Shown here: piece after piece, positions 35,266 through 43,752 of the stretch
Position numbering within the stretch: the stretch's first letter is position 1
Layout: each line of letters opens with the position of its first letter
Assembly: GCA_028873845.1 (NCBI GenBank)
Contig: JAPPNO010000042.1
Coordinates: forward strand, 1 to 64,000
Source: Gemmatimonadota bacterium
GTDB taxonomy: Bacteria > Gemmatimonadota > Gemmatimonadetes > Longimicrobiales > Gaopeijiaceae
Reading direction: 5' to 3'
Length of the DNA stretch: 64,000 nucleotides
Position numbers and translations under genes: made by a program
Notes under the pieces: model-generated
What the model saw: only the letters and a program-made list of their open reading frames with translations
What the model was told of the DNA's origin: nothing
The model's database searches: none

Positions 35266-38200
35266 GTGTATCACATTCCAAATCACTTCACGAGGAAGAA
35301 TACACGGGACATCGGCGGACGGCAAGAGACGATGAGATCCGGCAATACTCGCGAAACCGATTGTCCAATAACGTGTTATGAACGCACTGGTGTACGCCTC
35401 TGGACTACACGGAACCTTCGATATCTAGTTCCACCGGAACTTGGCAACCTGTCCAACCTGGAATGGCTTGGCCTCGGCGTGAACGAACTTTCCGGGCCGC
35501 TCCCGCCCGAGCTGGGCAAGCTCGTCAAGCTGACAAAGCTGTGGCTCCCGGGGAACCGGCTGACCGGCTCACTCCCACCCGAGCTCGGCAACCTGACCCG
35601 CCTTGAGCGGCTGGTCCTCACCGTAAGCTACGACCGTTCACTTGACCCCCGGGGCCCGCGGGCGTTCCTGTCGGGGCAGCTCCCGCCGGAGTTCGGGCAA
35701 CTGGTCAGCCTTCGGGAGTTGGACCTCTTCGGACACAAGTTGACGGGAGAGGTCCCGCCTGAATTCGGAAAGCTGGTGCAACTGCGAATACTGCACCTCG
35801 CCTGCAATCGGACTACCGGCACCCTTCCGTCCGAACTGAGACAGCTCCGCGATTTGCGCTTCCTGAGTCTGTTCGGCAACCGACTCGACGGGGAGTTTCC
35901 CGAATGGCTCGGTGAGCTCACCAACCTGGAGTATGTCGATATCAGTGGTAACCCTTCCTTGACCGGGAAGATCCCCACGGGCATTGGCGCGTTGACCAAA
36001 CTGGTCAAGCTGTTCCTCTCGGAAAACCGGCTCTCCGGCCCGATCCCGGCAGGAATCGGTCGCTTGGCCAGCCTGGAAAAACTCAATGTGGCAGTGAACC
36101 GACTGTCCGGCCCGCTTCCGTCCCAAATCGGGGACCTGACGAATCTGAGGAGTCTGTCGGTGTTCTGGAACGCCGGCCTCACCGGGCCACTCCCCCGGGA
36201 AATCATGCGGACTCCACTGGAGGAGTTCTATTGGGACGGCACCAGCCTATGCGCCCCGCGGGATCGTGGGTTTCAGACGTGGCTGGCGGGAATTCGATAC
36301 CAATACGGTGCCGGGAAATGCAGAGTGACACCGCGAGAGGTTCTCACTGCGTTTTTCGAGGCCACCGGAGGTTCGAGTTGGACAAGCAATGCGAACTGGC
36401 TCACGGATGCGCCGGTCTCATCCTGGTTCGGGGTGACCGTGGAGGACAGTCTGGTCACTGCACTGGAACTTCCCGGCAATGGACTCTCGGGCACGCTCCC
36501 CTCCGCGGTGCGCGATTTTGGGGATCTCAGGCGTCTCGACCTGGAAGGCAACGCACTGACGGGCGGTCTTCCCAGCGACCTCGGCGACTTGGTTGAACTC
36601 GAGGCACTCGACCTCTCGACCAACCGCTTCTCGGGCCGGCTCCCGCGAGAAATCGGGCGCCTCGAAGCGCTGGAGCGCCTGGACCTGTCCGACAACCAGC
36701 TGGAGGGCGCGCTGCCGGGAGATTTCGTCAGCCTGCAGTCGCTTGGCGACCTCGACTGGAGTGGGAGCGGCGCGTGCGCCCCCGAGGCCGCGTGGTTCCA
36801 GACCTGGCTCGGTTCGGTGGCGACCCGCTCCGGCCCGACGTGTGGCGGGCTCTTTTCGCTGTCGGTTGCGGCCGCCCACCTGTCGCAAGCGGCCCAGAGC
36901 ATCGGTGGCGCGGTACCTCTCATCGCGGGGCGGCCTGCGCTGGTACGGATTCTCGCGACCGCGGACCGGGCGAACGATCTCAGGCCGAATGCCCGGGCCG
37001 GGTTCCTCCTCGATGGCCGCGAAGTCCACATGGCCGAAATGGTGCTCGGTTCCCCCCGTGGCCTGGCCGAGCAGCTTCCAGGGCGGCTGGACCAGTGGTA
37101 TCACGCGGTGATTCCCGCCGAGCTGCTACGTCCCGGGCTCGAGATGGCCGTGCAGGTCGATCCCGACAGCATCGTCCCCAGACACCCGTTGGACGATGTG
37201 CACGTGCCCCTCGACGTGCGCCAGATGCCACCCATGGACCTCACGATCGTGCCCGTTGTGACTGGATCCAGCGGTGACACCGCCGTGCTGAATTGGATCC
37301 GGAGCGCCGACGATTCGCCGGTGCGGTTCATGCGCGCGGTGCTACCGGTGGGCGAACTGGATCTGACCATCCGCGAGCCGCTCACCATCGCTTCCGCGCC
37401 GGAAGCAGCAAGCTTCGACGACTGGCTGGCTCTCCTCGAGGACATCGCATTGCTGCGGGCGACGGAGGACGGAAAGGGGTACTGGTACGGCGTTGTGAAT
37501 CGGGAGGGTGACGCGGGCATTGCCGGGATTGCCTTCGTGGAGGGCCGGGCGGGCGCCGGCATTCCCGACGCCGAGGTGTTCGCGCACGAGCTGGGCCACA
37601 ACATGAGCCTCACCCACGCGCCCTGCGGGTTTCCGAGCGGGGTGGATCCGGACTTCCCCTATCCCGATGGCAATATCGGCGTCCTCGGCTACGACCCCCG
37701 ATCCGGGACAATGGTGGATCCCGCGACACCCGACCTGATGTCCTACTGTCGTCCCCAGTGGATCAGCGACTACAACTTCGCGAAGGCGCTGGAGTACCGG
37801 ATCCGGGAAGAGGCACAGCCTCGTGCCCCGGCGGCCCAGGTCGAACCTGGTGGCAGCCGGCTGCTGCTGTGGGGCCGCGTGACGGCGGACGGCGCGCTTC
37901 ACCTCGACCCCGCGTTCGCGCTCGACGCCCCGGCGCAGCGGCCATCGCGCCCCGGCCCGTACCGCGTCGAGGGCTTCGGAGGGGATGGCAACCGTGCGTT
38001 CGCGCTCGACTTCGACATGGAGACGGTGTCGGAGGGAGGCGGCGGCTTTCTCTTCCTGGTCCCACTCGCCGAGGACCGGATTGCGTCGCTGGAGCGCATC
38101 GTGCTCACCGGGCCGGAGGGCTCCACGGCGCTGGATCGGGAGACACGCGCGTCACCGGTGGCCATCGTGATCGACCGGGAGACCGGGCGGATCCGGTCCA

Positions 38201-38313
38201 TCCTGCGCGGCGATGCGGCTGGGGCGGCTATGTCCGCCGCCGCAGTGGACGTGTCCTCGGAGCGGGAGCGGTTGGTGGTCAGCTATGGATTGCCGCAGGT
38301 GGACCCGTGGTAG
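35266..38313 (+). CDS. LRR protein with C-terminal metzincin-like protease, 5'-truncated (3' half of split gene)
   Basis: Up to 1,015 residues, but the first ~50 lack a signal peptide and look accidental; convincing sequence starts at 35429 with VPPELGNLSNLEWLGL. A series of about 10 plant-type 24-residue LRRs follows, then FFEATGGSSWTSNANWLTD with a second short LRR block, then a ~500-residue region ending in a zinc-protease-like core: AHELGHNMSLTHAPCG, with Met-turn candidate DLMSYC 60 residues on. The motif is HExxHxxSxxH, with Ser replacing the usual Gly. It is close in sequence to the C-terminal half of the gene at 38370. It is probably unexported unless rejoined to the 27.6-kb fragment. 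Confidence 0.75.
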   Translation: MYHIPNHFTRKNTRDIGGRQETMRSGNTRETDCPITCYERTGVRLWTTRNLRYLVPPELGNLSNLEWLGLGVNELSGPLPPELGKLVKLTKLWLPGNRLTGSLPPELGNLTRLERLVLTVSYDRSLDPRGPRAFLSGQLPPEFGQLVSLRELDLFGHKLTGEVPPEFGKLVQLRILHLACNRTTGTLPSELRQLRDLRFLSLFGNRLDGEFPEWLGELTNLEYVDISGNPSLTGKIPTGIGALTKLVKLFLSENRLSGPIPAGIGRLASLEKLNVAVNRLSGPLPSQIGDLTNLRSLSVFWNAGLTGPLPREIMRTPLEEFYWDGTSLCAPRDRGFQTWLAGIRYQYGAGKCRVTPREVLTAFFEATGGSSWTSNANWLTDAPVSSWFGVTVEDSLVTALELPGNGLSGTLPSAVRDFGDLRRLDLEGNALTGGLPSDLGDLVELEALDLSTNRFSGRLPREIGRLEALERLDLSDNQLEGALPGDFVSLQSLGDLDWSGSGACAPEAAWFQTWLGSVATRSGPTCGGLFSLSVAAAHLSQAAQSIGGAVPLIAGRPALVRILATADRANDLRPNARAGFLLDGREVHMAEMVLGSPRGLAEQLPGRLDQWYHAVIPAELLRPGLEMAVQVDPDSIVPRHPLDDVHVPLDVRQMPPMDLTIVPVVTGSSGDTAVLNWIRSADDSPVRFMRAVLPVGELDLTIREPLTIASAPEAASFDDWLALLEDIALLRATEDGKGYWYGVVNREGDAGIAGIAFVEGRAGAGIPDAEVFAHELGHNMSLTHAPCGFPSGVDPDFPYPDGNIGVLGYDPRSGTMVDPATPDLMSYCRPQWISDYNFAKALEYRIREEAQPRAPAAQVEPGGSRLLLWGRVTADGALHLDPAFALDAPAQRPSRPGPYRVEGFGGDGNRAFALDFDMETVSEGGGGFLFLVPLAEDRIASLERIVLTGPEGSTALDRETRASPVAIVIDRETGRIRSILRGDAAGAAMSAAAVDVSSERERLVVSYGLPQVDPW

Positions 38314-38369
38314 GCACCGGTGGAGGGAACACCCCATGCGCACCTGATTGGGGCCGCACGGAGAGTCGG

Positions 38370-41300
38370 ATGTCAGCCATGCTTTACAGAATGGAAACTG
38401 GAGTGCACATCACGATGGATCCAGTGACCCGGTCTCGCAGCGTTGCCTTCGCCATGGCGGCGATGTTGTTGGCATGCTGGACCGTCGGATGCGGCGACAC
38501 CGAACCCCCGCCCCCTGCGCCCCGTCCAACGACGGTGACCGTGAGCCCGGCGAGTGTCAGGCTTGCGGCCTTGGAGACTACCGTTCAGCTCGCGGCGGAA
38601 GTGCACGACCAGTACGGGCAAGTGATGACCGGGGCCGCAGTGATCTGGACGAGCGGCGATGCCACGGTGGCGAGTGTGGACGGATCGGGGCTGGTGACGG
38701 CGGTGGGCGAGGGGGTGGCGACGATTGCGGCGACGGCGGGAGATGCCCAGGGAACATCGGAGATCACGGTGAGCGACCCGGACAACCCGGACCGGGCGGT
38801 GCTGGTGGCGCTCTACGAGGCGACGGACGGGCCGAACTGGGTCGACAACGAGAACTGGATGACGGATGCGCCGCTACGAGAGTGGTACGGAGTGGAAACG
38901 GACGGCAGGGGCCGGGTCGTCCGGCTTGAGCTCGCCGGCCGGTGGGATGGGGAAGCGCAAACGTATGTGCCGCACGGCCTCTCGGGACCAGTCCCGCCGG
39001 AACTGGGCAGCCTCGCCAACCTGACGTGGCTGTACCTCCCCGGGAACGAACTCACCGACCCGATCCCGCCGGAACTGGGCAACTTGGGCAATCTGGCGGG
39101 TCTCAACCTGAATGCGAACAGGCTCACCGGGTCGATCCCGCCGGAACTGGACAACCTGGGCAACCTGACGTCGCTCCACCTGGGTGGAAACACTCTTTCC
39201 GGCCCGATTCCGCCGGAACTCGGCACGCTCGCCAACCTGTCGGCACTCAACCTGAATGACAACGAAATCACGGGCCCGATTCCGCCGGAATTGGGCACCC
39301 TCGGCAGCTTGTCGGCACTCAGCCCGAATGACAATGAACTCACGGGCCCGATTCCGCCGGAGCTGGGCGCACTCGCCAACCTGTCGGCTCTCAACTTGAA
39401 TGGGAACGCTCTTGCCGGCCCGATTCCGCCGGAGCTGGGCGCTCTCACCAACCTGTCGGCTCTCAACCTGAGTGACAACGAACTCACGGGCCCGATTCCG
39501 CCGGAAGCGGGCACCCTCGCCAGTCTGTCGGTTCTCGATCTGAATGACAACGAACTCACGGGCCTGATTCCGCCGGAACTGAGCAATCTCGCCAACCTGA
39601 CGTGGCTCAACCTGGCTGGGAATGCTCTTTCCGGCCCGATTCCACCCGAACTGGGCGGCCTTGTCAAGCTGCGGCGGCTCTACCTGGGTGAAAACGCTCT
39701 TTCCGGCCCGATTCCGCCGGAACTCGGCAACCTCGCCAACTTGAGGTGGCTGTACCTCTCCGCCAACCTACTCTCGGGCCCGCTCCCGCACAGCTTCCTG
39801 TTGCTCGACCGGCTGGAGCGTTTCTACGCTTCGGCGAACCGTCTCTGCGTCCCCGGCGTCTCCGCCTTCGCGGCATGGCTCAGGAGTATCCGGTCCCGCG
39901 ATTTCACAGTGTTCACTCCCTGCAACACCGCCGACATTGCCGCGCTCGAGGCACTGTACGATGCCGCGGGCGGCGATGACTGGATCGACTCGGAAGGTTG
40001 GCTGAGCGATCGCGATCTGGAGGAATGGCACGGGATCACGATGGACTCCATCGGCCGCGTGACGGAACTCGACCTGGCGAGCAACGGCCTGGCCGGACAC
40101 CTGCCGCCACTGATCGAGGACCTGGCTCGGATGACCGTCCTGCGCATGGGAGACAACGCACTCACGGGCCGGTTGCCGCTAACGCTGACGCGCCTCGCCC
40201 TCTCAGAGCTCCGCTACGCGGGAACGGACCTGTGCGCCCCGTCCGAAGAGTCATTCCAGGAATGGCTGGACGGCGTTTCGTCGCACGAGGGGACGGGTGT
40301 CGAGTGTGCTCCGCTGTCGGACCGCGATGTCCTTGAGGCGCTATACAACTCGGCCGGCGGCCCGAACTGGGCGCGCAAAGACAACTGGCTGACCGACGCA
40401 CCGCTGGGAGAGTGGGAAGGGGTCACGGTGGACAGCGAAAACCACGTAGTCGGTCTGGATCTCAGGCTTAACGGGCTCAACGACCGGATCCCGCCGGAAC
40501 TCGGCAGCCTCGCCAGCCTGGCGGTTCTGACTCTGTCGGGAAACGATCTCACCGGCCGGATTCCGCGGGAGCTGGGCGACCTCGCCAAGCTGACCGGGCT
40601 GCATCTCGGCTGGAACCAACTCACCGGCCCGATCCCGCCGGAACTGGGCACCCTTGGCAAGCTGACGTGGCTCGAGCTGCCTGGAAACACTCTTTCCGGC
40701 CCGATTCCGCGGGAACTGGGCAGCCTCGTCGAGCTTAGGCGCCTCTACTTGGAGGACAACGAACTCACGGGTCCGATCCCGCCGGAACTAGGTGCCCTCG
40801 CCAACCTGACGTGGCTCGAGCTTTCAAGAAACAGGCTGACGGGCCCCATCCCGCGGGAGCTCGGGAGCTTGCCGGGTCTGGTAGTGCTTGACCTCGGGGG
40901 CAATGCGCTCAAAGGTCCGATTCCCGCCGAACTCGGGAATCTGGCCCGCCTTGGCTGGCTGTTCCTATGGGGCAACACCCTGACCGGCCCGATTCCCGGG
41001 GAACTCGGCAGCCTCGCGCGCGTCACCCGCCTGTCGCTCAGCGACAACGAACTTTCCGGCGTCATTCCGGGAGAACTCGGCGGCCTTGCGCGCCTGACGT
41101 CCCTGGCTCTCGACGGCAACACCCTCTCCGGCCCGCTCCCGCCCCGGCTCGGCGAGCTCGCGAGGCTGGAAGCACTGCTGCTCAACAACAACGAACTGAC
41201 AGGTTGGGTGCCCCCGGAGTTCGGCGGCATGGCGAGCCTGCGGGGGCTGTCCGTCGCCAACAACGCCGCGATGTCGGGAGCGCTCCCCGCGGATCTGACC

Positions 41301-42899
41301 ACTCTCACCCGGCTCGATGTCCTCGCGGCCGGCGGCACGGACCTGTGCGCGCCAACGGACGACGACTTCCAGACCTGGCTCGAAGGGATTGCCAAGCGCA
41401 GGGTCCGTCTCTGCGCCGAAGGACTGCCGGCGGCCTACCTGACGCAGGCGGTCCAGTCGCGTGAGTTTCCCGTTCCGCTGGTGGCAGGCGAGCGGGCGCT
41501 GCTGCGGGTGTTCGTGACGGCTGGAAAGGCCACCCGCGAAGGCATACCGCGGGTTGTGGCCCGCTTCTACCGGGACGGCCGGGAGACGCACGTGGAGGAC
41601 ATCCCGGGCAAGTCCGATCCGATTCCGGCCGAGGTGGACCAGAGCCGGCTCTCGAAGTCGGCGAACGCGGAGATCCCGGCGCATGTGATTCAGCCGGGGC
41701 TCGAGATGGTGGTCGAAGTGGATCCGGACGGCACGCTGGACCCGGATCTCGGGGTCCCGCGGCGGATTCCGGCTTCGGGCCGGCTGGCGGTGGAGGTGCG
41801 CGACATGCCGCCCCTCGACCTGACGGTGATTCCGTTCGTCTGGACCGAGACCCACGACTCATCCATCGTCGACCTCGTCGAGGCCATGGCTGCGGACCCC
41901 GAGAACCATGAGATGCTCGGGGACACCCGCACGCTGCTACCGATCGGCGAACTCGAGGTCACGGCGCACGAACCCGTTCTGAGTTCGACCAACAACGGAA
42001 TCGTGCTGCTCTTCCGTACCGGGGCCATTCGGGCCATGGAGGGTGGGGCCGGACATTACATGGGCATGATGGTACCGCCGGTCAGGGCGGTGGGTGGGGC
42101 TTCCTTCGGCCCTCCCGCCAGATCGAGCTTCTCGCAGCCCTATCCATACATCGTGGCCCACGAACTCGGACACAACATCAGTCTCTATCACGCCCCGTGC
42201 GGTGATCCCGCCGGCCTCGACTCCAACTTCCCCTACAGCGGCGGATCGACCGGGGCCTGGGGCTACGACCTCCGCGACGGCGGGAGCCTGGTACGCCCGT
42301 CCACGGCCGACCTGATGTCGTATTGCCGGCCCTCGTGGATCAGCGACTACCATTTCACCAATGCGCTGCGGTTCCGGTTGAGCGACGCGGACAGCGTGGG
42401 GCTGCCGCGTGTTTCGGGACCGACTCGGTCGCTGATGCTCTGGGGCGGGACGGGTGCCGACAGTGTGCCGTTCCTGGAGCCCGCGTTCGTGGTCGACGCG
42501 CCGCCGGCGCTGCCACAAACCGGGGGACCCTACAGGCTCACCGGAAGCACCGCCGGCGATGCCGAACTCTTCTCTCTTCGCTTCGACATGCGCCAGGTGG
42601 CCGACGGCGACGGAAGTTCAGGCTTCTCCTTCGTGCTCCCCGTGGAGCCCGGATGGGAGGGTGCGCTCACCAGCATCGCGCTGTCCGGTCCCGGTGGATC
42701 GGTCACGCTGGACGGTGACAGCGACCGGTCGATGGCGATCCTGCGCGACCCGCGAACCGGCCGGATTCGGGGTATCCTGAGCGACCTGCCCGCGACGGTG
42801 CTGACCCGTTTGGACGTGGTTGCGGCCTTGTCGGCGGATCGGCGGTTCGATGTGCTGTTCAGCCGGGGGATTCCGGACGCTGAGGCGTGGCGAAGGTGA
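38370..42899 (+). CDS. Giant lipoprotein: BIG2, LRR arrays and metzincin-like protease
   Basis: About 1,509 residues. A lipobox (LLACWTVGCGD) marks a lipid-anchored exported protein. Domain order: one BIG2 domain (about 55-135), a linker LYEATDGPNWVDNENWMTD, a first block of about 12 LRRs of 24 residues (consensus L.GPIPPELG.L.NL..L.L..N), two further EALYDAAGG-type linkers, a second block of about 12 LRRs, then a ~500-residue protease region with AHELGHNISLYHAPCG and DLMSYC. It is probably a secreted or surface zinc protease whose LRRs bind partner proteins. The start at 38370 has GGAGAG upstream; 38415 would give a shorter signal peptide. The paralogue at 35266 lies 56 bp upstream. Confidence 0.85.
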   Translation: MSAMLYRMETGVHITMDPVTRSRSVAFAMAAMLLACWTVGCGDTEPPPPAPRPTTVTVSPASVRLAALETTVQLAAEVHDQYGQVMTGAAVIWTSGDATVASVDGSGLVTAVGEGVATIAATAGDAQGTSEITVSDPDNPDRAVLVALYEATDGPNWVDNENWMTDAPLREWYGVETDGRGRVVRLELAGRWDGEAQTYVPHGLSGPVPPELGSLANLTWLYLPGNELTDPIPPELGNLGNLAGLNLNANRLTGSIPPELDNLGNLTSLHLGGNTLSGPIPPELGTLANLSALNLNDNEITGPIPPELGTLGSLSALSPNDNELTGPIPPELGALANLSALNLNGNALAGPIPPELGALTNLSALNLSDNELTGPIPPEAGTLASLSVLDLNDNELTGLIPPELSNLANLTWLNLAGNALSGPIPPELGGLVKLRRLYLGENALSGPIPPELGNLANLRWLYLSANLLSGPLPHSFLLLDRLERFYASANRLCVPGVSAFAAWLRSIRSRDFTVFTPCNTADIAALEALYDAAGGDDWIDSEGWLSDRDLEEWHGITMDSIGRVTELDLASNGLAGHLPPLIEDLARMTVLRMGDNALTGRLPLTLTRLALSELRYAGTDLCAPSEESFQEWLDGVSSHEGTGVECAPLSDRDVLEALYNSAGGPNWARKDNWLTDAPLGEWEGVTVDSENHVVGLDLRLNGLNDRIPPELGSLASLAVLTLSGNDLTGRIPRELGDLAKLTGLHLGWNQLTGPIPPELGTLGKLTWLELPGNTLSGPIPRELGSLVELRRLYLEDNELTGPIPPELGALANLTWLELSRNRLTGPIPRELGSLPGLVVLDLGGNALKGPIPAELGNLARLGWLFLWGNTLTGPIPGELGSLARVTRLSLSDNELSGVIPGELGGLARLTSLALDGNTLSGPLPPRLGELARLEALLLNNNELTGWVPPEFGGMASLRGLSVANNAAMSGALPADLTTLTRLDVLAAGGTDLCAPTDDDFQTWLEGIAKRRVRLCAEGLPAAYLTQAVQSREFPVPLVAGERALLRVFVTAGKATREGIPRVVARFYRDGRETHVEDIPGKSDPIPAEVDQSRLSKSANAEIPAHVIQPGLEMVVEVDPDGTLDPDLGVPRRIPASGRLAVEVRDMPPLDLTVIPFVWTETHDSSIVDLVEAMAADPENHEMLGDTRTLLPIGELEVTAHEPVLSSTNNGIVLLFRTGAIRAMEGGAGHYMGMMVPPVRAVGGASFGPPARSSFSQPYPYIVAHELGHNISLYHAPCGDPAGLDSNFPYSGGSTGAWGYDLRDGGSLVRPSTADLMSYCRPSWISDYHFTNALRFRLSDADSVGLPRVSGPTRSLMLWGGTGADSVPFLEPAFVVDAPPALPQTGGPYRLTGSTAGDAELFSLRFDMRQVADGDGSSGFSFVLPVEPGWEGALTSIALSGPGGSVTLDGDSDRSMAILRDPRTGRIRGILSDLPATVLTRLDVVAALSADRRFDVLFSRGIPDAEAWRR

Positions 42900-42968
42900 T
42901 CTGACGCACCCAGACGCAGCAAGCCTGCCCCGGGGTTGACCGGATGTCACGATGACGACAGACTAATG

Positions 42969-42980
42969 TCGCAATTGCGA
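42969..42980. promoter_or_regulatory. Palindromic operator of the dinJ-yafQ pair
   Basis: The perfect 12-bp palindrome TCGCAATTGCGA lies 15 bp before the antitoxin start and just ahead of its AGGAGA ribosome site. A TTGACC box is at 42936. RelB/DinJ antitoxins repress their own promoters through such palindromes. Confidence 0.55.
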
Positions 42981-42995
42981 TACAGGAGACTTCGG

Positions 42996-43277
42996 ATGAA
43001 GACACACAGTTCGATGCTCCACGTCCGGATGGACACGGAGATGAAGCGGAAGGCGACGGCAGCTCTCGCAGCGATGGGGATGACCGCCTCGGAAGCCGTT
43101 CGGCTTTTCTTCCACCGAATCGCGGTGGATCAGGCCTTTCCGCTCGAACTCAAGGTGCCGAACGCACAGACCCGCAGGGCCATGGCCGAGTCTGAGGAAA
43201 TGATGAGAAGAGGGACGGCCCGCTTTGCCAGCGCGGACGAAATGTTTGCGGAGCTCGAGGAAGTCGGCGGTCAGTAA
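42996..43277 (+). CDS. dinJ: RelB/DinJ-family antitoxin
   Basis: A 93-residue protein with a ribbon-helix-helix N-terminus (MLHVRMDTEMKRKATAALAA, MGMTASEAVRLFFHRIA), the hallmark of DinJ/RelB antitoxins. The C-terminal part (ESEEMMRRGTARFASADEMF) would wrap the toxin. AGGAGA lies 8 nt before the ATG at 42996. The toxin gene follows, starting just after or overlapping the stop. The palindrome upstream suggests autoregulation. It neutralises the ribosome-dependent RNase encoded downstream. Confidence 0.92.
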   Translation: MKTHSSMLHVRMDTEMKRKATAALAAMGMTASEAVRLFFHRIAVDQAFPLELKVPNAQTRRAMAESEEMMRRGTARFASADEMFAELEEVGGQ

Positions 43278-43299
43278 GCGGACCCGCCCGCCCAGGCGC

Positions 43300-43581
43300 G
43301 TGGATTTCACGCGGCGATTCCTCAAGGACTGGGAGCGGCTTTCGCGTTCGGGCCGATACGACATGCATCGGCTCAAGGCGGTCATGCTCGAACTCATCGC
43401 CAACGAGGCCCCACTCGGTCCCGAACGGAGGGACCACGCACTGAGAGGCGCTTGGGCGAATCACCGGGAATGCCATGTCGGAGGGGATTTCCTTCTGATC
43501 TATCAGGTCGATGATTCGCCAAAACCGGGCGGCTCGATCAACTTCGTCCGCGCTGGCACTCACGCCGAGTTGTTCGAATGA
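43300..43581 (+). CDS. yafQ: YafQ-family mRNA interferase toxin
   Basis: About 93 residues from the GTG at 43300 (MDFTRRFLKDWERL after initiation). YafQ/RelE-fold landmarks are DHALRGAWANHRECHVGGDFLL, where HRECH gives the catalytic His region, the Y of LLIYQVDD, and the ending FVRAGTHAELFE with the conserved histidine. It would cleave mRNA on the ribosome. No ATG is in the usual place: the alternative is a TTG at 43225 that overlaps the antitoxin gene by 53 bp and adds 25 residues. Pairing with the DinJ-type gene upstream supports a functional module. Confidence 0.88.
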   Translation: MDFTRRFLKDWERLSRSGRYDMHRLKAVMLELIANEAPLGPERRDHALRGAWANHRECHVGGDFLLIYQVDDSPKPGGSINFVRAGTHAELFE

Positions 43582-43631
43582 GCGGCTACCAAGGAGCATT
43601 CCCCGTCATCCGTAGGCACACTTGGGCAATA

Positions 43632-43658
43632 TGTATACTATATCTTACTTAATGTCAA
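43632..43658 (-). promoter_or_regulatory. Promoter-like element between convergent genes
   Basis: On the minus strand TTGACA (43658-43653), 15 nt, TATACA (43637-43632) and TATTG form the best match in the window to the recurring element, in a strongly AT-rich patch. It points into the 3' end of the yafQ gene, so it could drive an antisense transcript or be a relic of a lost gene. Confidence 0.4.
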
Positions 43659-43752
43659 GAGTGCATTACATGACAAGAAGCCTAGCGAACTGATCCAAAA
43701 CGGATCCACCGCCGCTCGAATGCAGACGAGTGTGCCGAGGTTGCCAGTCCAG

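Larger units (their letters stand above)
29543..35441. mobile_element. Possible integrative element bounded by 13-bp repeats, carrying three beta-propeller genes and an integrase
   Basis: TTCCACCAGAACT (29543-29555) and TTCCACCGGAACT (35429-35441) match at 12 of 13 bases. Both encode PPEL in the same codon register of LRR segments. A tyrosine integrase remnant lies 180 bp inside the right copy. Removing the intervening ~5.9 kb joins GRIPPEL to GNLSNLEWL and gives a normal LRR. Alternatively the repeat is only shared LRR coding sequence and the arrangement came from recombination between LRR genes. Confidence 0.4.

Noticed and set aside
34100-35430. A tRNA attachment site next to the integrase
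   Set aside because: No tRNA-like cloverleaf was found near 34.1-35.4 kb on either strand. The only tRNA is at the left edge of the window, 34 kb away.
39000-41260. CRISPR-like regular repeats
   Set aside because: The 72-bp periodicity encodes 24-residue LRRs (IPPELG units) in an open frame with variable spacing of substitutions, so it is protein repeat, not a CRISPR array.
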